This document shows positions 22,600-43,445 of a stretch of DNA of 64,000 nt, in pieces. Source of the stretch: Chrysomallon squamiferum (Eukaryota > Mollusca > Gastropoda > Neomphalida > Peltospiridae); NCBI GenBank assembly GCA_012295275.1, contig CM022665.1, forward strand, positions 28,201,446 to 28,265,445, in the 5' to 3' direction. The notes under the pieces are model-generated. The model was not told the DNA's origin and ran no database searches. It saw only the letters and a program-made list of their open reading frames with translations. The stretch's first letter is position 1. The number at the start of each line of letters is the position of its first letter. The position numbers and the translations under genes are program-made.

Positions 22600-25320
22600 T
22601 GTTTATTCTTATTTTTATTATTTTGGGAGTCAGTTTAAACTCTTTGAATGACAAAGTGAAATCAAATGTTGGTAAAAAGCTAAATTATTATATGGATAAT
22701 AATTCCAATAATAACCATATTTAGCTAAAATAATAATTAAAACAAATTATTTAATTTTCTGCTGTAATTTACAAATGAAAATCATTTCTTATATTTTTCT
22801 GTATATTTGCACTAGTCTTCAACACATGTGGTATAATAATGCCTTTTTAAAATGTTGTACTTGGACTGTATATAACTGTATTAATTCCATTCTAGGTGTA
22901 TAATTCTAGACTGTTTGGGTACATTTATGCAAATAATATGTAATTCAAATACTTGTGTTATAAATTTTGTGTATTATGCAGTTTTAATTTAGCCTTTCGT
23001 AGGGGAAAGAACAGAATTGTATATGTCACTGTGAAAGTGTGTGTGTGTGTGTGTGTGAGATAACAGGAATGTTGTTTGGTAGAACATGAACAGTTTAAAC
23101 CTTTCTTAGTTGCTTATTATATTTCTATTTAATACTGAATATTTTATTCTGATCTCTAGGCCAAATAAATTAATTTATTATTATATACTTTGTGAATTTC
23201 AGTATAATTATGGTAATTAATCTAAGTAAATACATGTAAAAAGAGATTTTGTTCTCATTATTAAAAGAGTAGGTTCATTCTCAAACTGAAAAAAATTTAA
23301 ATCTGTATATTTACTGGAAATTATGCCCTGAGCACGGTGACACGACAACTGAAAGTTAACAGAAAAACATTTAGAATAAAAATTGTGATACATCTTGGAA
23401 TAACTTATCCAAACTATGACACACACACAACACAAACATGTAAAAATGATGACAGTGATAATAAAAGGAGCTAAAAATAAGATTTAAATAAACTTGATAT
23501 TCAGTAATTTGTAATAATGAAAAATATAGGATTTTGTTTTAAGAAATAATTATTGTCAAATATGATAAAGCATAAATAATATTTTAATTTTTAACAGTAA
23601 ACTGCATAATCAATAGTGTTCTTTAATACCATTTATATTAGTTTCACGTTAGACAATATCCTGGTGCAGTCAAGACATTCCTTTCTCTGTAGCGTTTTAA
23701 TTTAGAAGTTTGTGTCTGGGTTTGCAGTGGTTGTATTTGTATATCAAAATAAAATGTATACTCTTCTGCCTTACTACACTATACTGTATAAAATTACACT
23801 GGTGAATTTTTATTATATTTTTTGTTTTGTTACGTTACTTTAGTATCTGAGTTTGTGTGACCAGCTATACTAATTAAAGTATGTACCTGTGTACATGTAT
23901 GTGTATAATGAGTTTGCATCATTGGCATTTAAAATGTATCGTTTATTATCAACAGACTGTTGAAATGTTCTCACATGACATGTTATATAATGTTGTGGAA
24001 TGGTATTTGATGATATGATTTATTGGCACCGGAATGCAATGTTTTTAAAGAAGATGGAGGAGAAATTTAGTGTTTCAGAAATGCCAGAATTTACCTTTAT
24101 ATTTATAAATGTAAAATTGCCATTATGCACTGCCTGAAAAGCTTTTTTTTTTCCATTTTGTTTGGATTGTTCATTTTTTTTATTTCAGTGCAATTTGAAC
24201 AGTTTTCATTTTTTATTATTATGTATGGAAAAAAATAAAGACTGAAGCTTTTAATATATATATAGATACATTTTTGGGGGTTATTATTTTTCTTATCTTT
24301 GTATTCTTTTTAAATCAAAATTTAAAATCTGTAAATAAGTACTAAGTTGTGTATATAGATATTAATGGCAAAATTAAAAAAAAAAAAAAAAAAAAAAATT
24401 ATATTGGGCTTCTCTTTGTAATGAACAAAACCTAGTTACAGTTAAACCATCTTCATTTGTTTTAACTTTAACATCATAACTGAAATGCCATAGATTTTGA
24501 ATAGAAAAACCTTGATTTTAAAATTTGTTTACTCTGCATTTTTTATTATTGCTTTTATTCCGAAATGGTCAAGTGGTTTTTTTTAAGGCCAGTTTCCAAG
24601 AGAATTTAATTGTTTTGTACATGAGAAAACACATTATACTTGTGGTTATAAGCTTTTTAAATTAGTTACTGGAGGTGATGAGAATAACACAGTTATCTAG
24701 ATAAGAGGCATTTTTTTTTCTTCTGTTTTTTTTTCTTCTGTTTTTTTTTATTTCTGCCATGGGGACATTCTGTTTCCATTCAAATTATACTTATTAACTC
24801 TTTTATTATTATTTATTTATTATTTATTTTTATTTTTTGTAGATGCTGCTACTGTTTTTATTTATGCATGTACAGGTTTACATTATTAGTATAACTTGAA
24901 AATTAATGTTTTATTTCTATTAATAGTGTATTTGATAATAGCGGTCCCAGAACAACAAAACAATATCTTGCTTGAGATTTTACAATTCAGATTGTAAAAG
25001 TAAATAAAATTTGTTAAATTCTGATTTCAGAATGGAAGAAAGAGATACATTATATATATATATATTTTAATGGTATCTATTTCATTTTTAACATAGAAAT
25101 ATAAATAAAAATGATTACTTATTTACATATACATGTATGTTTATTTTTCAATATTACATGTATTATTATTTTTTTGTTACTGTCTATGCACTTAGCACAC
25201 TCAGCTCAGTTTTGTTCAGTTACTAGTAGCATGAATGTACATTATAGAAACCATTATACAAATGAGTGATAGATTTGTGATATTAAAATAAAAAATAATG
25301 CAGACTATTTTGTTTGTTGT
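20894..25320 (+). other. BTBD9 3' UTR and downstream sequence
   Basis: This is CpG-poor, AT-rich sequence with no coding exon seen. Candidate AATAAA signals lie at 24234-24239 (followed by a U-rich stretch) and near 25288 (followed by a T/GT-rich stretch, ttttgtttgttgtaagcttg). The 3' UTR may therefore be 3.3-4.4 kb. A (ATT)n run lies at 22544-22599. Confidence 0.45.
22544..22599. repeat. (ATT)n trinucleotide microsatellite
   Basis: About 19 uninterrupted ATT units lie in the presumed BTBD9 3' UTR. Confidence 0.95.
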
Positions 25321-25589
25321 AAGCTTGTGTTCATTGCAGTTATGACCTAATTAAATCAAATTTTAAACGTTTTCTCGTTTCTGTTGTTAATTTTTTATTT
25401 TTATATATATTTTTTGTCATTATTTTAAATTAAAGGGAAATATATATAATATATGTATGTATTATTATTATTATTTTTTGTGATAGCATAGTTACTGAAC
25501 TTGTAGCAGTTTTCTATCTGAAATACCGTTAATACGTTTTTCATTTTGGTTAAAAAATGTATTGTTATGGCATGTTTATATTTATGGGG

Positions 25590-25860
25590 TTCTATAGCGC
25601 ATTGAAAACGCAATAAGGTGTTATTCCGCAATAACGCGTCAGGCTCGACTCGAAGTAAAGCACTTCTAATGCGACGCTTAAGAAACCGGTTTTTATATCG
25701 GTTTCGATGCGCCGTATCCAAGGCGGGAAGGTTATCGCGCAATAAATAAGTAGTGTGACCCGCCTATCCCAATGACTCATCAACCACACATGCGTAGTAG
25801 TGCCTGTGAACCTTACTTCCGTTTTAGCGAATGTGTGTGTGCGGGGTGGGGAGTGTAGAC
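25590..25860. promoter_or_regulatory. CpG-rich island with promoter-like motifs
   Basis: About 270 bp stand out from the AT-rich surroundings through dense CpGs. Visible motif matches are ggcgggaa (25722-25729, E2F-like), tgactca (25773-25779, AP-1-like) and acttccg (25815-25821, ETS-like). No convincing coding exon adjoins it on either strand. It may be the promoter of a non-coding transcript, an enhancer or a domain boundary. Function is inferred from composition only. Confidence 0.35.
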
Positions 25861-27278
25861 AGTACACTGTCAATTTGTCAAATTTTATTATTATCAAAAT
25901 CATAAAAAATAATAATCTATCATTGTTTCTCACGTTTCATTTCAGAAAATTAAATCTGATTCTTTTTATGAACTCTCCCATTTTATTACTTCTAGGAGCT
26001 ATCCAATTTTGATTTTAACTTGGGTGTTAAAAAGAAAATGATAAAAGGTAATAAAGCAGTTGAAATCGGCAACTGATTCTGTCTGTAACATTGATAGAGA
26101 TCGTGTAAGGCGACACTTAAAAATTGTTTGGTTAATTATTTGGAAATAAAAAATTTGTGAATCTGATAAATTTGATTGTACGTATTATAATTGCTTTAAT
26201 TTGAACCCATAATTAGTAATGGTTAGTTATTAAAGATGGATGTTCGCAAATAAAGTAGTTGTTGAAATACTTAGTACCAGATAACAAGGCCAGTTTTATA
26301 GATAGCATTTGCATAATGAGACATTAATATCTTTAGAAAAAAAAAATAAAAATTATAATACAGACAACTGCTATCAAATTTTATAAAGAAAATAATAATC
26401 TGAAGCATAATATTCCCCCATTTGTGCCCATGCTCCAAAGACCAGAATTCACGCGGTTCGAATTCACTGTTTACGGCAAACATTCAGGACAAACTGGGCC
26501 CACCCATGAAAAAATTAGATGGAGCCAATATCTGGGGTAAAATGCATTATTGTTTCTATGTTTACACTGCGAATGGATAACTAATATGAGTATTTATCTA
26601 AGGGCTTACTGAGAGAACTGTACAGCCTTGAGTAATATAACCAACAGAAATAACCTTGTGTAGGTTACTATCGTCAACGTAAGTATCCTTTCACTGTTAT
26701 CACTGACAGAAATGCTCTTGCATATAGATGAATACAAACCAAAAACTCAGAAACGTAATGATAATAACATAGTTTAATACAGATGAAAACAAATGTAAAG
26801 AAAACAATATGGCTTTGAAAATGGACGGTTGTTACTGGTTCCACCATGATCACAGTAAAGTTAACTAGTAATAATAAATGATCTGAAAATATACATAAGC
26901 AAAACGAATGTATACACATTAACTGTATAATATAGATCCTATAATATGTCAGACAGATAAATACAATAATTTTACACACACACGCACGCACGCACGCACA
27001 CACACACTTATAAAGTAAACGTATGTTCCAAAACGGTAGATATTTCAATAGCATGTGTCATTTCCGAAATTCTACAACGAATTTACATTTCATTATAATT
27101 CAGCTTCGCACAGAAGAGTTTTATTTTAAAATACCAAATTATTTTGGCTCGAAAATGACATTGCTGAATCAGTTCAGCTGGATATTGGTTACGTCAGATA
27201 CATTTCAAACAACCTAATATCTATCATGAATTTGTGCCTGCTATTTTAAATATTTGATTATTATTATTATTATTATTA

Positions 27279-27324
<46 letters not shown>

Positions 27325-27909
27325 AAAAAAGAAATAAAAGGAGTACAGTAATAATCACATTTGTATAGGTATATATAAAAAAGGTTTTTTTTTCAGTAAT
27401 ATTTATTGTTTCTCCAATATAATTATTATTATTATTGTTATTATGATTATATTATTATTATACTATTGTTGTTATTTAACTGAGGTCGTGGATCCACAGC
27501 CAAATCGATTGAAGTCCTTATGCTTACGTAGATCTTATTATGTTAGTACTGCTTGTAATATTCAGACCATGACTGACGACCATGTATAAATGTGGATGAA
27601 TAATAATATTGTGATGACGCATTACACCCCTATAACCTTTTTTCGCCGCCAGATACCCCCCCCCCCACACACCCTGTAGTAAACGTTACTTGGTTAACGA
27701 CGGCGCGGATCTTCCCCGATGAACTCGAGAGTTCGCTAAAGTAAGAGCAGTGTCATGATCTGGAAAACTAGATAATATGAAAATCTTATTATGAGTTAAA
27801 GCCACAGCACTTTGTAAATACGTAATAATCGTAATTATGTTTATAAAATAAAATAAAATAAATAATAAACATAAATGTAAAATTAAATCACAAAATAAAC
27901 ATTAATAAT

Positions 27910-27948
<39 letters not shown>

Positions 27949-28218
27949 TCATTAAATAATTATAAATATAAATATTATCATTGAAATAATGCAATATCAA
28001 TTTAAAAAAAGGAAATAAATAAATAAAAATAAAAACGAAAAGTACATCTACTGAAAGATTTAAAAATAAAATAAAAGTGAAAAAAAAAAAAAAAAAAAAA
28101 AGAAAAGAACCAAGGATGGAAAGGCTAAAAAGAGTGTAAGAGAAAGAAAACGGTCTATTTCCAGATTTCCGCTTCCTTCACATAAGAAAGTCGTTTTCCT
28201 GAGTAACTTGATACAAGC
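25861..28218. other. Intergenic gap and 3' side of the receptor-pseudokinase gene
   Basis: No coding sequence was recognised. Low-complexity sequence includes poly(A) at 27286-27322 and (TA)n at 27914-27942. A short CpG-rich patch lies at 27640-27735, beside a C-tract. A minus-strand AATAAA complement near 27400 could end the transcript of the gene whose stop codon is at 28219. Confidence 0.4.
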
Positions 28219-37264
<9,046 letters not shown>

Positions 37265-37499
37265 TTTTTTTCCTTTTTCTTAAATACTGTCTATCTATCT
37301 ATCTTTCTTCTTTTGGAGGTTAAGAAAATATGTCAAATATATTAGTTCCAAGTATTATTTGCTAAGCCATTTTCCTCATTCAAAGAAACAATACAGTTTA
37401 ATAAACATCCTATAATTTATGTAAGAACTAAACCATCCATTTTCAGGCTTCCACACAACTTCGATACTGTTACCTTCTAGAGCCGTTTAACCTTTCTGC

Positions 37500-37525
37500 A
37501 AAAAATAAAAATAAAAATAAAAATA

Positions 37526-37588
<63 letters not shown>

Positions 37589-37608
37589 AAGAAGAAGAAG
37601 AAGAAGAA
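37500..37608. repeat. (AAAAT)n-(AAT)n-(GAA)n compound microsatellite
   Basis: Short AAAAT units, then about 12 AAT units, then about 16 GAA units, roughly 240 bp upstream of the receptor start codon. Confidence 0.9.
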
Positions 37609-38748
37609 ATAATACAAAAAGAATAACATTAAAGATAATGGATAAAATTTGAAATTATAATTAATACCACAGGTTTTTTTTCTTTCTTACAACACATTTT
37701 ACATTCTGCAATGCATTATTAGTTTTCAAAGTCCACAAATGCATTGCGGACCAGTAATATAACGAATGATCAAGGTTTTCAGAAACATACACGAATAATG
37801 TCCGTTTAGTCAGATATCACTGTCTAAAGCTTCATGTCTACGAAAATAGAATGCTTAGGATTACTTCACTACAGAAGATCGTATTTTATATTAAGAGTGT
37901 GATCTGCTGAGATTTACAGATTATGCAGCTTTACAAACGAAAATCTGGTTAAGAGGGTACACCTGTAAAATATGATAATGCAACAGAAAGGAGATTTATA
38001 TGTGTACGGATTGTGTTTTGCGTGTTTTTCAAATTACTTTTATGCCAAGATTTGTGATGGCGGTGATGGTAGTAGTAGTAATAGTAGTAAAGTATTAGAA
38101 ATATCAATAATAACAACACTAACACAACAATAATAACAACACTAACACAACAATAATAACAACGACAACGATAACAAAAAATAAATAAATAAAACAAAGT
38201 TATAAAGTACTGCGAAATTAATAACAGTGTTCCAACAATAAAGGAAAAATAAAAAATAAAATAAAAAATCAAACTTCGAGAAACCAAAAATAAGACAAAA
38301 ATGCACTGTATACTTACTCTTTCTTTTTTTTTCATGCCTGCATATATTTCAAAAGAACTTTCACTTGCAGAAAAAAGTTTATAAGTAAATATACGGCATT
38401 TTACGTGAATTTAAAGGGGGTCATCTCCATTTCAGCACCATATTTCATTAGCTGATCCTTTATGGTCGGATTGGACTGTATTTGTTTCGTTCTTGCCATG
38501 CCGTCTAGCAGAGTGAAAATATTGTATGATAAGATTGCATTTCTTAATGTGAAAAACAGCAATGAAACATAAACGGCATAGGGCTGATATTGAAACCGAT
38601 AGATTAAAACGTGAATGAAAGTAAATCAAGCAAAGTGTTTATTGTCCATAACACTGAGGAGGGGTCTGATGCCGGCACAGACAGGCAAACTGAACGAACA
38701 ATGAAAATAATAAGAACACAAAGAACAAGTATCTGGTGAAAATCTATT

Positions 38749-39140
38749 AAAATCGACTTTGCCCTCCCACTCTCTGACATAGAGCTGATTTACCATACAA
38801 ACACAGACCACGAGAAAACCACCTTTGATATGTACCAACGCACTGCTACATACAAAACTAATTGGAAATAATTTTGGTAATACTCATTTCTGTTGAAAAT
38901 CGATTTAAATAGAAAATTCCCTCCCTCTGTCTGACGTATGGTACTATGCTAATACAGAATTGTGGATTATGGAAAAACACATTTAATATGTAGTAGTACA
39001 AAATGATTTTCTTTATTATTATTGATTTTCTTTATCATTATTTTTTTTTTTCTGCTGAGAACATATTAAAATCAATTTGTCATTCCTCTACCTCAATTCA
39101 TATGCAACAGAAACCTACCCTCATGGTAAAACCTATTTGC
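38749..39140. repeat. Diverged tandem repeat, about three copies
   Basis: Blocks starting with aaaatcga or aaaatcaa at 38749, 38896 and 39068 share a common order of words: ccctccc(a/t)ctctctgac, tatggta or taccata, cacag or tacag, and attatgg or aaaacc. Copies are about 150-170 bp and heavily mutated. Confidence 0.4.
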
Positions 39141-41905
39141 TATACGCTAATATTACATACCGCTGCAGTAAATTATTATTATTATTATTATTAATATATT
39201 ACAACATCTTCAGCATACAAATATCATATTTATCACACACATATTATACTTTTTATTTATTATTATTTTTACTGGAGTGAAAAGACTTAGGAACATACAA
39301 AGAAACTATCTCCAATTTTTCATTCTGTACGATATCAGATAGCATCTAGAATGAAAGGTTTTAATTATAAGGAAAATTAAGTTGAAAATAAATTGCGAAA
39401 CAGAATCAAACGAGAAGAAACGTTGCTAGGTGGAGAGACATTTTGCGTACATTTCAATGAACTGAACGTTTAAGGCGCAAATGTGGAAGTCGTATTAAAT
39501 AAGCCCAATAAATTTAATAGTTCTTCAGCATGTTTACATATTTATTGCCTTAGAAAAATATTAAATAATAAGACTTTTACAGACATCCAGTAAATCTCAT
39601 GTTTCCGTATTAAAAATGACAAATATTTCATAAATCATTTTTTGTTTGTTCTTTCTTAAGGCTTTCAGAGAGCCATTTTAAAATGATTTAAAACTATTTT
39701 TTAATGGAGCATTGAAAACCACTCTTACGTTTCTGGTGTATGGTGATGGTACCGAACCGTGAGAATAGGCTATTCAAGTACAAGCACGGCTGATAAATGT
39801 AGTTTCCTTTTTAAAATAAAAAAATGTCTAATCACTACAGAACAATTTTGTCAACCCACTTTTGGAACAGGATTAAAGAATAACAATAAGTGAAAACCTA
39901 GATTTCAAATTAAAATACACATACCTTTGTTTAAATTGTATTACCTAAAAAGAAGTATACTGAACTGTGGGATCTTAGTGTCAGGTTTTGCTTTTGAGCC
40001 ATACCCTGTATCTCACGCTCCATCGAGTACATTGCTGTCTGTCATATTGAATGATTGTTACGGCTGTACCATACACAAAGGCCAGCTTGATATGCAGGAA
40101 ACATAAAGAACTGAATTCGAAGAAGGGCCGAGGATTTGGAAGACGTCCAAAGGAAATAACTTTGTGCCAAGTCAGTGGCAATAACGTCTCCAGCGACACG
40201 CCATATCTCGATGGTTATCACATTAGTTGGTTACAGTAGGTGTGATTATACGCTAAAAAAAAGTCTCAGTTTAATTACATTTTTAAATATACACAAACTA
40301 GCTTATTTTATAAACAGTAAAAGACAACAAACAAAACAGTTAGTTGAAATGATATTTGAACACTGACGCATAGCCAAACACACAGCCACATGGACACACG
40401 CACATACAAGCGATACAACGTATACAGTTACAACACACAAAACACACACACACAAACACACACTACAGAGACAGATATATCTAAGGTATTAATACAAAAT
40501 AAAAAAAAAAAAAAAAAGGTGCAATAAATGTTTGACAGTTGCAATATATTATTTTCTCGTTTAATTACATGTTGCTTTTAAAATAAATTAATTTAATTTA
40601 TTTTGATATGGTGATATACACAAAGGACAAATAAAAAAGTAAAGTAAAGTAAATAACGAGCAAACTGAAAAAAAAAGAGATAAATTAAAAAAAAAAAAAA
40701 AAAAAACTAGCTTTTTTCAAACATGCATTTAAACATTTTTTAAACTTAAGTAAGTTAATTTAATAGGCAGTGAAGGAACTAAAGAAACATTTAATAACCA
40801 TGTACATACATACATACATACATTAATACATACATATACATACCTTTCATCCAAACATACGTATTTAAACACACACCACATACACATAGACACGCTCAGA
40901 CACAAACACATATAATGTCAAATTAAAAGCAGTGTTAAGAGTTATACAGAAACAAAAAAAAAAAAAAATTCCAGAAAGGTAATAATTACTCTTTCTAAAT
41001 CATAAAAAAAAGAGGTAGATACCATGACATATTTTAATTTATGAACAACAGTTAACATTCAACACATATGAATCACTGAAATGGAAATTATTTTAAGGGC
41101 AAAAAGTTACTGCGAGTTAAAAAGCCTATACAGCAGTAAGCCATACTTTCTTAATCAGTGTGACCAACTACAGAACGATCTCTAAATACTTTTGTATATA
41201 ATAATAAATAATAACAACTACAACAAAAACAACAGCAACAGCAACGACAGAAACTATTACGACAGCAACAAATAATAATTAATAATATTATGAAGATGAT
41301 GTTTATAAAAATGGAAATGATGAAGATGAAGCTGATTATGATAATACGATTTTAATAAGTAACTTTATTCAAGATAAGATAGAGAAAAAAAATTTATATA
41401 ACTTACAAATTTTAAAAATTGTATTTATGATTAAATATTTCTCCACGTTCAAACACGCGCGCGCACACACACATACACTCTCAAACTTACATAAAGACAT
41501 TTAATCATATAGAGACACAATCATAATTATAAACTGAAATTAAGTTGTATATTTATAACATTTAAACGAACTGAAACTAGTTTTAAGCATAGACACACAC
41601 ACAACACACAACGCACACCATACGTATTTCAAATACGTATGTGCCTTGTCAGTCTCTTAAATATCCCATCGATACAAACATTAACAAACAGCAAATAGTT
41701 ACACAAGTTGCATTTAAAGTGTGCCAGTGGCAGCACGAATAGATGCGTACAGAGATTCTTTATACTTTGAAATTATTATTCTCTTGTTGTTAATGACCTA
41801 TCATTGTTAGTAGCAACAAAACAGTACTTTTGAAAAACATTAGAACAACGCCATTTTACCCATTCACAAATAACATTGTGACATCATCACGTAGGCCTAC
41901 ATGGC

Positions 41906-42049
41906 GGACAGATAACTTTATTTTTATTTTTTTTAATTGTTTGTTTTTAAGTATGAAGAAACTTAATAGCAAATAAATGGACAGATAACTTTATTTTTTA
42001 TTTTTTTTATTTTTTTTTTAGTATGAAGAAACTTAATAGCAAATAAATG
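41906..42049. repeat. Tandem duplication of about 73 bp
   Basis: 41906-41978 and 41979-42049 both run from ggacagataactttattttt to agtatgaagaaacttaatag and caaataaatg, differing mainly in the central T-tract. The high identity suggests a recent event. Confidence 0.85.
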
Positions 42050-43261
42050 TCTTTGTATCCAGTGACGTCACGACTACAGACATGATGGATGAGTTTTTTT
42101 TAACTGTTCTCTTTAATTATTATACTTCATTACCTACTGAGATTAGATGATACAAATTAGATAAATCATTACTTGAAAATAAGCAAGATATGCTTAGACT
42201 ATTTCACCAGACGTAGAGTTAAAACTGAAGAAAAGTAATATAATTTAATCGACAAATCAGTTGGCAGTAGCTATTTAAAATTAGACTACATGTTATACTC
42301 AGCTTTAAGCTGGACAAGTTAACACTTTTTAGAAGTTAGATATCAATAACCAAGAAATTTATAAAACCAGCTTTGTGTGTGTGTGTGTGTTTGAATGTAT
42401 GTATACATGCTTGTCTCTTCTGCTAAACATGCATATTTTCAGGATTTATCCTTTAATTTTTCATTTTTTTCTTTCGTTTTTTCTTCTTTCTTCTTCTTCG
42501 TCTCATTCTTATTTTTTTTTTTTTTTTTTATTTTTCATTATTTTTATTATTATTATTATTTTTAAAATTTTAAACTATTTTCTGCCTTTATATTAACATT
42601 TACTTTTAGATTTCTACAGCGAACGGTATTTGTCTAGAGATTACTCACACAAACAAACTGAACTGACTAGCGACAAGCTAAGAATGTACAAGTTTCACGT
42701 ACAGTCATCTCACACATACATTACAGTGAAATCACAGGAACATCTAACACCCGAATATAGCTGTACTGAAATGTAATATTTCACTTTAGAATAATTTTGT
42801 TTATTTTCTGCAAAAAGATAACAATTTTGAAGTCACAGTGACTCTGTAAGTTTACCGGTAACTGTAATTTTAAACCCGTGTGTTTTAAATATTTAAAAAA
42901 AAAAAAAAAAAAAAGTAAAGGAAAAAAAAAAAAATAATAAAAGTTTTATTATCGTGAAAATAACGGATAAAATTTACCTATTATGAATAATGTAGTAATT
43001 CGAACTCGGCGTTGACTTGTTTATTTAAAATATAAAATTATAAATATGTATGTGGAGGTTGTTTTCATTACAGTTATTTCTTTTTAGAAGAAATATTATG
43101 ACAGAAATAAAATATCGAGGGGTAAAAAAAAAAAAAAAACCCAAAAAGACAAACAACAACACAACAACAACCACCTACCCAACCAATCAACAAGTAAACA
43201 AAAAAAAAAAAATATATATATATGTATGTTTAACTATCTGTCATTCTATCAAACTGTATAT

Positions 43262-43284
43262 TTCTCATTCATTACATCAACCTG

Positions 43285-43331
<47 letters not shown>

Positions 43332-43445
43332 CTCTCTCTCTGTCTGTCTGTCTTTCTTTCTTTCTACCTAACTATATGTCTGAATGTCTGTCAGTCAGTC
43401 TGCCTATCTATATATCTATATCTATCTACCTACCTATCTATCTAA
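43262..43445. repeat. (TCTA)n/(TGTC)n tetranucleotide array
   Basis: Runs of tcta and tgtc units with ctct interruptions. Protein-like readings such as IYLSIYLS arise only from the repeat. Confidence 0.9.
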
